From Catenulispora rubra (lineage in GTDB: Bacteria; Actinomycetota; Actinomycetes; Streptomycetales; Catenulisporaceae), in the NCBI RefSeq assembly GCF_015356825.1, contig NZ_JAACYW010000041.1:1-57829 (forward strand): a stretch of 57,829 nt of DNA. Reading direction: 5' to 3'. The translations under genes and the position numbers were made by a program. Numbering within the stretch: the stretch's first letter is position 1; each line of letters starts with the position of its first letter. Below, one piece after another: positions 18,038 to 27,633 of this stretch. The notes under the pieces are model-generated. The model had not been told where the DNA came from and ran no database searches. It saw only the letters and a program-made list of their open reading frames with translations.

Positions 18038-19463
18038 ATGCCGAACGAGCTGGTCTGCACCCGTTGCGACAGACCGATCCGCGTCGGCGCCAAGCGGATG
18101 CAGCACCTCTATACCTGCGAGGGCTGCTACTCGCGGGCGCTGGAGACCTACGGGGCCTGCGCCGGCTGCGGCGTCGACCGGCTCACGCCCGGCCCGGCCG
18201 ACGATGGCGGGCGGTTGTGCTGCGACTGCGCCGAGGACGTTGGCGACTACATCTGCCGGCGCTGCGGCCGCGAAGGGAAGCGCTACCTGGCCGGGATCTG
18301 CGGGAACTGCGTCCTGGCCGACACGCTGACCCCGCTGCTGGACGACGGCACCGGCACCGTCCGCGCCGAGCTCGTCCCGCTGTTCGAGGCCATCCGGCAG
18401 ATGAACAGACCCCGCGTCGGGATCTATTGGGCAACGAAGCCGCACGTTGTCGCCATGCTGCAGGCCCTGGGCCCGCGGCGAGGTCCCGCTCACCCACGAC
18501 GGCCTCAACCAGCTCACCCCGTGGCGCTCCGTCGCCTTCCTTCGCGACCTGCTCATAGAGGCCGACGTCCTCCCGCCGGTCGACCGGCACCTGATGCTCC
18601 TGCAGCGCTGGCTTAGTGGCTCGCCGCGATCGACGATCTCGAACACCGTCGGCTCTTGGAACGCTTCGCCACCTGGTATGTCCTGCGCCGCCTGCGTGAG
18701 CGAGCCGAGAACGGACCGGTCGGCCAAGGCCGATGCACCCAGGCCCGCTACCGTCTCACCCAGTGCGCGACCTTCCTGGCCTTCCTCGACGCCCGCGGAC
18801 GGGACCTCGACCACTGCCGCCAGTCCGACATCGACGCCTGGTTCGCCGACGGACCCGTCGGCCGCCGCCTCACACAGGCGTTCCTGCACTGGTGCATCGA
18901 GCAGAGACGCATGCCTCGCTTGAAGATCCCGAACATGGTCACGGGCAACCCGACACCGATCAGCAAGCATCGTCGGCTCGCCCTAATCCGATACCTCCTG
19001 AACGACGACATAGCGCTGCTGGACCGGGTCCTGGGCCCTCTCGTCCTGCTCTTATGCCCAGCCGACCAGCCGCATCCGCTGGCTGGCGCTCGACGACATC
19101 GTCAACGACGAACCCGAGATGACAATCCGGCTTGGCGACCCCGTATCCCCGGTTCCCGAACCGCTCGCCGAGGTAATCCGACGCTTCCTGGACGAGCGGC
19201 CGAACCTGATGACCGCCACCAACCCGAACAGCAGACTGCTGTTCCCCGGTCGACGCGCCGGACAGCCCCTGAGCAGCGAAGCGATCCGCCAGAGGCTCGC
19301 TGCCACCGACATCCCCATCCGCACCGGCCGGACAGCCGCCCTGCGGCAACTCGTACTGCAGACCCCGGCACCGGTCGTCGCCCGCATGCTCAGCTACACC
19401 TCCGAGCACACCGAAGCCGGAGGAACCTGGAAGACCTACGCCCCCGGCGACCACAGCAAGTGA
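18038..19463 (+). pseudogene. Frameshifted zinc-ribbon site-specific recombinase
   Basis: A broken gene whose pieces read in order across three frame changes (about 18470, 18620 and 19050). An N-terminal zinc-ribbon region holds repeated CxxC pairs (CTRCDR, CEGCYS, CAGCGV, CCDC, CRRCGR, CGNC; about residues 6-88). Next come a core-binding-like helical region (RRLLERFATWYVLRRLRER, CTQARYRL, FLAFLDARGRDLDHC) and a C-terminal catalytic-like region ending in GGTWKTYAPGDHSK. This architecture matches large actinobacterial tyrosine-recombinase-like proteins. The catalytic Arg/His/Tyr set cannot be recovered. It is probably the relic integrase of an older element whose end lies at 17.4-17.8 kb. Confidence 0.7.
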
Positions 19464-19645
19464 CGATCAGACCCGCTCAACCCGAGGATTCGCGACACTC
19501 GTTCACGCGACGCCGCCAGTTCCTAGAAGAGCCACCTCGGTGTCACACTCACATCTCGGTACCAACTCGGGCTACCGCGCGCCGGACGACGTTCGCTAGG
19601 GTCACGCCATCAAGACCTCGTGCTGTAATCGGGCAGGTAGACACC

Positions 19646-22345
19646 GTGACCGAGAACGCCGTATCGAAGCGAACGACGACACCGAGCTCGGGCGAGGCGG
19701 GGCAGGCACCAGTCCTTGAGCACGCCGCCCGGCACGTGCTGAAAGCAACGCACGTGCCGCTGACTCCAGCCGTCACCGGCACGCAGGACGGAGTGTCCAC
19801 CGAATCCGCAGTGGTGAAACTCGCCTACGTGCGCCAGCTCGGGTTGCAGCCCGGAGACATCGACCGGATCCAGGAGCGGTTCCGGGCCAAGGTGGCCGCG
19901 TCAGCCGACAGCACAGCACGCGGCCCAGAACTGGCAGACCATCCGGTCATGGGCCTGCTTCGACAGTTCGAGCAGCTACCCGTCCCGGGCCTGGCGCCCC
20001 GGCCCGCAGCCTTCGCCGGTATGCCGATGGCGGCGCTGACGGCCGTCGGCCGGGCGCTCGTCCGGGTCCGTACCGAGGCCCTCACCTCGCCGATGCCTGT
20101 GTCCTCACCGGCGGCCGGCAATGCTGCGGCGCTGCTCAACCGGGCGGTCAACGCCGGGGTGTGGCTGGCTGCGCACGCGAACCCGATCGGCATGCTCAAC
20201 CTGGAACGCCTGGAGATGGCCCCGGCTGGGATCGAACACGGCGAACTGATCGCGACCATCCCACTGGCCCCCGGCGAGCAGACGTCCGTCACCGAGAAGG
20301 AATGGTCGGTGCGGACCAAGGAATTCACCTCGATCGTCACCGACTCGCTGGAGAACGTTAGCGAGACCGGAGTGACTGACAACACCGAGTTGGCGCAGGC
20401 CGTCACCTCCCAGAGCCAGCACGCGAATCAGTTCAATATCACCGGGACGGTCAGCGGCGGCATCGCGGTGGTGTCAGGTTCGGTCACCGCAGGCTTCAGC
20501 GACCAGAGCTCGCAGTCGGCGTCGGCCACCGACAGCCGCAAGCATGCCCAGGCCATGACGCAGAAGGCGTCGTCGCGGTCCCGGACCGAGCACAAAGTGA
20601 CCATCTCCACAACTACTGTGGCCGGCACGTCGGAGACCACCACCAGGACACTGAGCAATCCCGGAGCGGATCCGATCCGGATTGACTACTTCAGCCTGCT
20701 GCGCAAGTGGCAGGTACGGCTGTACCGGTACGGGCTCCGCCTGACCTACGACATCGTCGTCCCCGAACCCGGCGCAGCGCTGCGCCGGGCATACCAAGAG
20801 CTCGACGACCTCAAGAGGCAGCTGGGGCCGTTCGAGTTCAAGGTCCCACACAGCGAGATCGTCGATGAGGTCGTGGCCGCCGACCCTCAGCCGGGCGCCC
20901 CGTTCGCCCCGGAACCTCACTACAAGATCCTGGCCGAACGCTACGGGGCGAAGGTCGACGACCCGCCACGGCAGCAACTGCCGTTCGCGGTCAGCCAGAC
21001 CGTGACCGGGCTCGACGAGGGCCGGGACCATGTCCACGATTTCCAACTCACTGTCAACGTGCCGACCGGTCAGGCCGTCGACACGCTTGCCTTCTCCGGG
21101 ATGGTCACCGGCCCGGCAACCCTGAGCTTCGACATGACCATCGTCGGGACGACCCTCAGCGTCGGCAACCAGCAGAACACCTACTTCCGGCCGGCCGTTC
21201 TGATCGACGCAGGCACCAACGCGCCGTTCTTGCAAGGGGCTGTTGGGCAGCAGCAGATCGGCTTCTACTTCCAGCAGGCCAACTCCGCTCAACTCCAGGT
21301 CCTTGTCGCCACCAAGCCGTCGCCGGAGGCGATCGAGACCTGGCGGACCCAGACCTGGAACGCCATCTACGACGCGGCCCAGACCCAGTACTACGCCCAA
21401 CAGCAGGACATCGCCGCCCGGGTCGCCGAACTGGAGGCCATGCTCACCGCGGTCGACACCCTGACACTGCGGCGGGAGGAGAGCGACGAGGTGATGAAGA
21501 CGGTGCTGCGCTTCCTGCTGGGCACCGACTTCGCCTTCATGCCTGGCGACGTGGCTGCCGCCTTCGCGCAAGTCGGCGCCGACCTGAAACACGGAATCGA
21601 GTCCGACGGCAACGCGCTGGGCATGGATCATGCCCAATGGTCGACTGTCATGCAGCACGAGGACGTGGTGAAGTTCATCAACCAAGCCATCGAATGGGAG
21701 AACGTCGTCACCTACCTATATTCCTACTTCTGGGATGTCCCGGAATCGTGGGAGTTCATCCGCCAGATCCGCCACCCGGACCCCAACCGGCAGGCGTTCC
21801 TGCGTGCCGGCAGCGCCCGCGTGGTGCTCACGGTACGCAAAGGCTGGGAGGAGGCCTGGGTGCGCTACGTCGAGGGCGGCTTCGACGGCGCCGTCGTCAA
21901 CGACAACCACCCCTACCTGACGATCGCCCAGGAGATCGCCGCCTACGACGACCGGAACTACCCGGGCATCCCCCCGGCCAACCTCGCCCAGAACTCGCCA
22001 CGTACCGAGGACGCCACTGTCACCACCTGTGCCACGGCCCTGTCGCCCAGCACACAGCCGGTGACCATCGAGGTCGCCGACACCCGCGGCTTCGTGGTCG
22101 GCCGCGACGTCGTCATCGACCTCGCTGGCGACCCCAACCACCAGGAAGCCCAGCGGTTAATCGCGGTCCCGGACGCCACTCACCTGACCCTGGCGGGTCT
22201 CCTTCACGACCACGACGGAACGACAACCCCGATCCCGGTCATCCAGCCCGGCGAGAAGGGCACCCTGATCGCCGAGTGGCACGAGTACACGCCGACGTCC
22301 GGCACCGACATCAAGATGACCTCCAACCTCACGCAGATCAGCTGA
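19646..22345 (+). CDS. Large unrecognised protein with Ser/Thr-rich central segment
   Basis: An 899-aa protein that I do not recognise. The GTG at 19646 follows GGCAGGTAG; the frame is open upstream, but that part belongs to the relic recombinase. A helical N-terminal region covers about 1-200. A segment at about 205-345 (LAPGEQTSVTEKEWSVRTKE onward) is very rich in Ser/Thr and alternates polar and hydrophobic residues, as beta-hairpins of pore-forming proteins can; that reading is speculative. A strongly conserved-looking block is RIDYFSLLRKWQVRLYRYGL (about 348-367). A coiled coil is likely at 574-615, and a beta domain (VEVADTRGFVVGRDV-like) at 790-899. There is no signal peptide or membrane helix. 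The next gene starts 5 nt later, so the two are coupled. Confidence 0.85.
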   Translation: MTENAVSKRTTTPSSGEAGQAPVLEHAARHVLKATHVPLTPAVTGTQDGVSTESAVVKLAYVRQLGLQPGDIDRIQERFRAKVAASADSTARGPELADHPVMGLLRQFEQLPVPGLAPRPAAFAGMPMAALTAVGRALVRVRTEALTSPMPVSSPAAGNAAALLNRAVNAGVWLAAHANPIGMLNLERLEMAPAGIEHGELIATIPLAPGEQTSVTEKEWSVRTKEFTSIVTDSLENVSETGVTDNTELAQAVTSQSQHANQFNITGTVSGGIAVVSGSVTAGFSDQSSQSASATDSRKHAQAMTQKASSRSRTEHKVTISTTTVAGTSETTTRTLSNPGADPIRIDYFSLLRKWQVRLYRYGLRLTYDIVVPEPGAALRRAYQELDDLKRQLGPFEFKVPHSEIVDEVVAADPQPGAPFAPEPHYKILAERYGAKVDDPPRQQLPFAVSQTVTGLDEGRDHVHDFQLTVNVPTGQAVDTLAFSGMVTGPATLSFDMTIVGTTLSVGNQQNTYFRPAVLIDAGTNAPFLQGAVGQQQIGFYFQQANSAQLQVLVATKPSPEAIETWRTQTWNAIYDAAQTQYYAQQQDIAARVAELEAMLTAVDTLTLRREESDEVMKTVLRFLLGTDFAFMPGDVAAAFAQVGADLKHGIESDGNALGMDHAQWSTVMQHEDVVKFINQAIEWENVVTYLYSYFWDVPESWEFIRQIRHPDPNRQAFLRAGSARVVLTVRKGWEEAWVRYVEGGFDGAVVNDNHPYLTIAQEIAAYDDRNYPGIPPANLAQNSPRTEDATVTTCATALSPSTQPVTIEVADTRGFVVGRDVVIDLAGDPNHQEAQRLIAVPDATHLTLAGLLHDHDGTTTPIPVIQPGEKGTLIAEWHEYTPTSGTDIKMTSNLTQIS

Positions 22346-22350
22346 CCGCC

Positions 22351-23238
22351 ATGCCTGCGTTCTGCTTCGAGGACGCCCAGTCCCAGCCACTGACCGAGAT
22401 CCCGCTCATGATCGGCGAACGGTCCTGCACGGTGTTGTGGAAGGGGGCCCCTGACGAGGAGGGCGTCCTTGCGCCGCTGATGCTGTGGGATCCGGCGATC
22501 GCCCTGGTGGAGGAACTGGATGCGTTCGTGTCCCCGAGCGTCAAGCAGCGGCGCTTCTTGGTCACCGGACGGAAGGCCGGGGCCACCGAACTGCGCGCGG
22601 TGGAGTTCGGACGAAAGGACTCCAGCCGGCAATTCGGCGCCCTGAGCATCCGAGTGCGCCCGCCACAGGAGACCGACGTGGACATGGTCTATCGGGGAAC
22701 GTTCCTGGTCTGGCATCGCTCGCTGCCGAAGTCGCTGGCTGCCGCAGGCCCACTGATGTTCGCCGCGACATCCGGTACACAAGGATTGCAGGTCGCAGAC
22801 CGGCAGAAGGAGGGGCAGAAGGAGGACGGGCCCGCCGGACCGCTGCCGGAGACCAAGTACGTGTTCGTGGCCCGCCTCGATGCGGCTCAGAACAGCGTCG
22901 AGGCAGCCAACAAGCGCGGACAGCAGGCCATCGACAACCATGAACGGGGGATCCAGTTCTTACGGATCGGGGGTAACGGTCCTGTCGATACGAACTGGGG
23001 GACGATGCGGGTGCGGCTGGAACCTCTCGGCCCGACCTATGGGCGCGACGGATTCTTCCTGCACAACTCGCACAAGGGTTTCAGCCATGGGTGCATCGAG
23101 ATTGGGAGGACACTCGACGGGCGCGACTTCTTCGACACACTGCTGCTCTACGCGCATGAGCAGGGCAAGGCAAATCTGGTGGTGCAAGTGAAATATCCGT
23201 ACCCGAAGATGTCGACGCGCGGAGACACTCTGCGCTGA
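22351..23238 (+). CDS. L,D-transpeptidase-like (DUF2778/Tlde1-type) protein
   Basis: A 295-aa protein with ATG at 22351, 5 nt after the preceding stop. The C-terminal half resembles the YkuD/DUF2778 fold. A strand block reads VYRGTFLVWHRS, then PLPETKYVFV, and the catalytic signature is FFLHNSHKGFSHGCIEIG (Cys about residue 251), matching the H..(S/T)HGC pattern of peptidoglycan L,D-transpeptidases and of the Tlde1 cell-wall toxin family. The N-terminal 100 residues look like a beta domain (ERSCTVLWKG, FLVTGRKAGATELRAV). There is no signal peptide, so export, if any, would need the partner protein or another route. Context suggests a two-gene unit with the 899-aa protein. Confidence 0.8.
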   Translation: MPAFCFEDAQSQPLTEIPLMIGERSCTVLWKGAPDEEGVLAPLMLWDPAIALVEELDAFVSPSVKQRRFLVTGRKAGATELRAVEFGRKDSSRQFGALSIRVRPPQETDVDMVYRGTFLVWHRSLPKSLAAAGPLMFAATSGTQGLQVADRQKEGQKEDGPAGPLPETKYVFVARLDAAQNSVEAANKRGQQAIDNHERGIQFLRIGGNGPVDTNWGTMRVRLEPLGPTYGRDGFFLHNSHKGFSHGCIEIGRTLDGRDFFDTLLLYAHEQGKANLVVQVKYPYPKMSTRGDTLR

Positions 23239-23436
23239 CCAGCCCTGACCACAGCCGTCGTGATACGGACCCGACGCCGTTGGAGGGACAAGGGACCACC
23301 ACTCCGACGTCCGCCCTCTGATCACGTCCGACGACGTCACCGAAGTTCAGCTCAACCTCGCCGACACAGTGGCCAGGACCCGGAAGCACTTGAGTTGTGC
23401 GCTGGTGGACGTCGTCAGTCTCACAGTCGTCCGGAC

Positions 23437-23778
23437 ATGTGGATCGACGAGGAATGCCTCGACAACAGCGGCGTCAACCCCGTCGCGACCGCGCTGGCCC
23501 GATCTTTCGGGTTCGTCTTCCAGCCGTACCACGGCCCGGTGCTCATCACCGGCTTCACGCCGCACGGCGACACCGTCGGCCTGACCCCTGAGCAGTTCGT
23601 CGCCTCGCTTAAGCGGCGTCGGGGCCTGCGACATCCTCGTCTGATCTCCAGCGCGGACAGCTCGCGCCCGGGGCTGTCCGCATCGCTCAGGCGTCGTGCG
23701 GTGCCGCGCGCCGCCAGCACCAGTCGGCGGCAGCGTCGAGGAGCAGGACTGTCTCCTCGATGTGCTTGCGCTGCGTGA
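23437..23778 (+). CDS. Small unrecognised ORF, possibly a fragment
   Basis: From ATG 23437 the first 60 residues look protein-like (NPVATALARSFGFVFQPYHG, then VLITGFTPHGDTVGLTPEQF) and recall small DUF3846-type proteins. The remainder is Arg/Ser-rich and overlaps the opposite-strand gene at 23687, suggesting a frameshift or read-through near 23630. No clear ribosome site was seen. It could be a remnant. Confidence 0.35.
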   Translation: MWIDEECLDNSGVNPVATALARSFGFVFQPYHGPVLITGFTPHGDTVGLTPEQFVASLKRRRGLRHPRLISSADSSRPGLSASLRRRAVPRAASTSRRQRRGAGLSPRCACAA

Positions 23779-24055
23779 TCCCCGTGATGCCGAGCCGTGC
23801 CCACGAGTCCGGCCCGGCCTGCGCCACAGCGCCGAGGGCGAAGAACGCGGTCAAAACGCTCCGCCGGGCGTGTGCGACGAGCAGATCCATCCACTCAAAC
23901 GCGGCACGTGTGCGCAACACCCGTTCCGCTGGTATGGATCCGGCGATGTACGGCGACAGTTCATTGAGCGTCCTCTCGATGCGCTGCAGCCTGCCGGTCC
24001 GCTCGATCAGTGCGTCGACCCCAAGGAAGGCAACGAACCCAAGAATGCCGCTCAC
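23687..24055 (-). CDS. Hypothetical protein with one or two hydrophobic segments
   Basis: A 122-aa ORF from a GTG at 24055. It has a hydrophobic start (GILGFVAFLGVDALI), a basic helix, and a second apolar stretch (SVLTAFFALGAVAQAG), then a Trp-rich end. The family is not recognised. Sequence just upstream in another frame (VVVPGVLVIMTSLEPKVFG) is also apolar, so this may be the back part of a longer frameshifted membrane protein. Confidence 0.45.
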   Translation of the reverse strand: MSGILGFVAFLGVDALIERTGRLQRIERTLNELSPYIAGSIPAERVLRTRAAFEWMDLLVAHARRSVLTAFFALGAVAQAGPDSWARLGITGITQRKHIEETVLLLDAAADWCWRRAAPHDA

Positions 24056-24478
24056 TGATCTCGACGCCGAACACCTTCGGCTCCAGGCTCGTCATGATGA
24101 CCAAGACGCCCGGCACAACGACGTCCGTTCTCAGCGTCCCACGCCACCGCCGCACCTGACGTCCCCCTTCGGCTGTTCGCAGCTGGGCTAAGCCTCAGTC
24201 ACACGCCGCAGCTGGCAGTGTGTTAGCAATCGCGGCTATTGCCCACGCGCTTTGGATCCCGTCAGGGGTTGACCGCTATCCAAGTGTCATCCACGATCGC
24301 GCTCCACTGCTCGGCAGACCGACGCGCTCACAGCCAGCCGCTAGCGTGGCACTACGCCACGCATCCGCGCGCCCACCAACCGCTGTCCCAGAACGGGCTG
24401 GCGCCTGCTGTCGTTCGTCCCGATTATGACTAGAGTGCTGTAAAGGATGGTAATGGCTTCACCTGGGCTGGGGGCACC
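24056..24478. other. Intergenic region without recognised feature
   Basis: No coding ORF, RNA gene or clear repeat was seen. The last 60 nt before the ATPase start include an AT-rich patch (GATTATGACTAGAGTGCTGTAAAG) cited here only as GATTATGACTAG, which may hold its promoter. Confidence 0.3.
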
Positions 24479-26875
24479 GTGGTCGCGGAACCACGCAAGC
24501 AGGATCTCTCGCCGCCGGGAGCGGTGTCGTCATCCCTTTCCGGTTCGGCGCGGGATGTCGTGCAGGCTCGGGACGTTCACGGGGGTGTTCACTTCCACGT
24601 CCCGGAACCGACGAAGCCTGCTCCGCCTCGTCAGCTCCCTGCCGACGTGCACGGGTTCGTCGGGCGCGTAGACGAGTTGAGGAAGCTCGAGGAACTCGTG
24701 TCGGCTGGCGACGCCTGCCATGGCGTCCGCTTGATGGTGATCGCCGGTACAGCGGGTGTGGGTAAGAGCGCATTAGCCTTGCGTTTCGCGCACCGCACGG
24801 TCGAACAGTTTCCTGATGGGCAACTATTTGTCAACCTACGGGGCTATGACTCTGGGCCAGCGGTGGCGCCTCAGGTGGCCCTGGAACGCTTCCTGCGCGC
24901 GCTGGGCGTGCCGCCTGGCGAGATGCCCCAGGGCCTGGAGGAACGGGCCGAACTCTATCGATCGCTGTTGGCTGGGCGGCATGTGCTGGTGCTGGCTGAC
25001 AACGCGGCGACGGTGGGCCAGGTGCGCCCGCTGCTTCCTGGTGATGCCGGGTGCGTAGTGCTGGTGACCAGCAGGGGGCGGTTGTCGGGGCTGTCGGCCC
25101 GGGACGGGGCTCGTCGGCTGACGCTGGGGTTGCTGCCAGTGCCGGATGCTGTGGCGTTGGTGGAGCATGCGGTGTCTGGGAACCGGGAAGCGGATTCGGC
25201 TGCGGATGTCAGCGAGTTGGTGAGGCTGTGTGCGCGCCTTCCGTTGGCGTTGCGGATCGCGGCTGAGCGAGCTGCGGCCCGGCCGCTGATGCCTTTGCGC
25301 GAACTCCTCGGAGATCTTCGGGGTGAGTCGTCGCTATGGGCTGCCTTGTCGACGGAGGATGCCAGCAAGTCCGATACAGTCAGCGCGGTGTTCGCTTGGT
25401 CATACCGGGCGCTACCTCCACCGGCGGCGCGGGTGTTCCGGATGATAGGGATTCATCCCTCTGCGGAGTTCGGGATTGGGGCGGCTGCAGCTCTGTCGGG
25501 TGTCGAGCCTGATCGGGTGCGTGGGTTTCTCGACTTGTTGGCTGGGGCGCATCTGCTGGAGCAGACCGGTCCTGGCCGGTATCAGTTCCACGACCTGTTG
25601 CGGGCCTATGCCGCTGGGCAGGTTCGTCAGGATGAAGAGCCGGAGGAATGGGCCGCCGCGCTTCAGCGATGTGCCTGGTGGTACCTGGCAACCGCTCAAG
25701 CCGCGGTGCGCACTGCGCTGCCCAGTCTGGCAGCGCCGCCCCTACCCCCACAGTTCCTGTCCGCCGGCTCTTTCGAATTCACCGACTCTGACGAGGCGAC
25801 TAGGTGGTATCGAGCCGAGCAGCAGAACCTGATGGCTGTTGCGCAGGCAGTATCGGCAGCGGGCATGTGGGACCTGGCTTGGCGCTTCGCGGAGGTCCTG
25901 CACGGCATGCACGCGGTGCATCTGCCGCTGGACGACTGGTTCGAGATGGCCAGGCTCGGCGCAAAAGCAGCTGAGGCGCTGGATCACGAGAGGGCACGCG
26001 CTGCTGTGTCGGCTACCTTGGCTGATGCCTGCGCCGCGGCGGGCCGTGCTGATGAAGCGATTGCCCATCACACGGCAGCGCTGGAAGTCTGGGAGAGGAT
26101 CGGCGACCGCGCCGGGACGGTTCGCTCGGCTACGAGCCTGGGCTTGATTTCGTTGGCCCGCCACGACCTCGCTCGGGCCGACGCCGCGTTCGGCCAGGCG
26201 CTCGACGCCGGCCGGGCTGTTGGCGACGAACTCGGCGCGACCGCCGCGTTGAGCGGTCTGGCCCACGCTGCCTTCGAAGGTGGACGTCTGAGCCTCGCCA
26301 TGAATCTTGCTGATCAGGTCGAGACGGCGTACCGTCGCGCAGGGGCCGATCGCCGCCTGCTGGCCACTCCCCCGCTTCTCCGAGCCCGTGTTCTCCGTGA
26401 AAGCGGCCGACTATCGCAGTCCGCGATTGAGCTCGCGGCAGCTCGGCAGATCGCTGACGATGTTGATCTGCCGTTACTTCACCAAGCAGTGCTCCTGGAA
26501 CAAGGGGCTCTGGAGTACGCAGGTCAGCTGTACGACCAGGCCCTCGAGACGTTTGGGCATGCCTTAGCTCTGGGACGCGCACTTCGAGAACCTTCTCGGG
26601 AAGCGCAGGCCCGCACCGGGCTGGGCCAGGCCATGCTGGCCAAAAACCGTGCTGCCGAAGCGGTGGAGGCTTTTCAACTGGCCGCGGCCGCGTACCGCCA
26701 TCTAAACCATTCATGGCTCTGTGCACGGACCTTGTCATATTTGGCCGACGCGTTAGACCGCGTCGGCCAGACTCAGGATGCACGCGCTGCACGTCACGAC
26801 GGCGTGCAGCTGCTTGGTGGATTCAGCGATCTACGCTCCGAAAATCTGCGCGCGGACCTGACAAATCAGCTATGA
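24479..26875 (+). CDS. STAND (NB-ARC) ATPase with TPR repeats
   Basis: A 798-aa signal-transducing ATPase. A short N-terminal motif reads GSARDVVQARDVHGGVHFH (about 22-40), a type often seen at the N-terminus of actinobacterial STAND and effector-associated proteins. NB-ARC follows: P-loop GTAGVGKSAL (about 90), Walker B HVLVLADN (about 167), TSR sensor VTSRGRLSGL, CARLPLALRIAAE (about 250) and an MHD-like FHDLLRAYA (about 367). TPR-like helices run from about 470 to 790. There is no DNA-binding domain, unlike the SARP relative at 28456. The start is GTG at 24479, since upstream ATGs are out of frame. It is probably a sensor or scaffold in regulation or conflict. Its 3' end overlaps the convergent secreted-protein gene by 53 nt. 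Confidence 0.88.
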   Translation: MVAEPRKQDLSPPGAVSSSLSGSARDVVQARDVHGGVHFHVPEPTKPAPPRQLPADVHGFVGRVDELRKLEELVSAGDACHGVRLMVIAGTAGVGKSALALRFAHRTVEQFPDGQLFVNLRGYDSGPAVAPQVALERFLRALGVPPGEMPQGLEERAELYRSLLAGRHVLVLADNAATVGQVRPLLPGDAGCVVLVTSRGRLSGLSARDGARRLTLGLLPVPDAVALVEHAVSGNREADSAADVSELVRLCARLPLALRIAAERAAARPLMPLRELLGDLRGESSLWAALSTEDASKSDTVSAVFAWSYRALPPPAARVFRMIGIHPSAEFGIGAAAALSGVEPDRVRGFLDLLAGAHLLEQTGPGRYQFHDLLRAYAAGQVRQDEEPEEWAAALQRCAWWYLATAQAAVRTALPSLAAPPLPPQFLSAGSFEFTDSDEATRWYRAEQQNLMAVAQAVSAAGMWDLAWRFAEVLHGMHAVHLPLDDWFEMARLGAKAAEALDHERARAAVSATLADACAAAGRADEAIAHHTAALEVWERIGDRAGTVRSATSLGLISLARHDLARADAAFGQALDAGRAVGDELGATAALSGLAHAAFEGGRLSLAMNLADQVETAYRRAGADRRLLATPPLLRARVLRESGRLSQSAIELAAARQIADDVDLPLLHQAVLLEQGALEYAGQLYDQALETFGHALALGRALREPSREAQARTGLGQAMLAKNRAAEAVEAFQLAAAAYRHLNHSWLCARTLSYLADALDRVGQTQDARAARHDGVQLLGGFSDLRSENLRADLTNQL

Positions 26876-27188
26876 CACGCAGGGCGTCGATGGTCTCCGC
26901 AACGGCCGCATTCAGCAGCTCGGACGGGCTGTGTGAGACGCCCTGCTGCGCTACGCCGTTACCGATGCTGTGACCGGCGTGCGGGGTACCGGCTGCAGCG
27001 GCCAGCAGCGTACAGGCGCCAACTGCCACCTCGCGCGGGGCCGATGCGTTGTCCACCCAATTATCGGACACCACGGGGCGGTTCCCGAGGTGTACGGGTC
27101 CGATGCTGGTGGCACGCGCGGGACCGGGCAGGGCCATCCCCACTATCACCGCGACGGGTGCGACCAGTAGCAGACGCGCTATCGCCAT
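26823..27188 (-). CDS. Small secreted protein, function unknown
   Basis: A 121-aa protein. The ATG at 27188 is chosen for its strong GAGGAGGA and because a signal peptide begins there (MAIARLLLVAPVAVIVG, cleavage after ARA near residue 26). The mature part is about 95 residues, with a single Cys and Ala/Val-rich helices. It is not recognised (not a chaplin, which would carry two cysteines and a GN-rich domain). It is convergent with, and overlaps, the ATPase gene. Confidence 0.7.
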   Translation of the reverse strand: MAIARLLLVAPVAVIVGMALPGPARATSIGPVHLGNRPVVSDNWVDNASAPREVAVGACTLLAAAAGTPHAGHSIGNGVAQQGVSHSPSELLNAAVAETIDALRVIADLSGPRADFRSVDR

Positions 27189-27633
27189 TGACGCGAATCC
27201 TCCTCTACAACGCAAGTCCGACCGCATGACCATACTCATGACTGATCGGTAACCGGGCCAGTACTACCTGCATCAGGGTAGCGACTGTTCACTAAGAGCG
27301 ACCACGTTTTTCCAAAATCGGGCATGCCGCCGATGCTGTGATGAGACTTGGTCCCCATGATCGAAAATCGTGCTAGCAGGTTCGCTGCCTAGCCGATGAG
27401 CCTGAGCCCCGACACGGGCTGGCCTGGGCCGGACAGGTCACGGCCGCGGGCCGACCTTGCAGGCCCGGAGCCGTCAATTCGGTTTTACAGGTGGAGATAG
27501 TGGGAACAGAGCCGCAAGGCGGCGGCAGGACGCCTGACTATGTGTGCCCGAATGCATGCATACAACCCTGTACCGCCGACTGAAACGTCGCCGGCCGTCA
27601 ACAGACGTCCGCGGCGCAAGCCCAGAGGTGGTC
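27189..27633. other. Intergenic region, divergent promoters expected
   Basis: 445 nt with AT-rich patches (ACGTTTTTCCAAAATCG near 27304) between the divergent secreted-protein and double-HTH genes. No ORF, hairpin or RNA gene was recognised. Confidence 0.3.

Noticed and set aside
18656..19645. A 1229-residue frame fusing the recombinase region to the 899-aa protein
   Set aside because: The first part matches the relic recombinase only in pieces and then becomes Arg/Pro-rich noise. The fusion is accidental, and the real start is GTG 19646.
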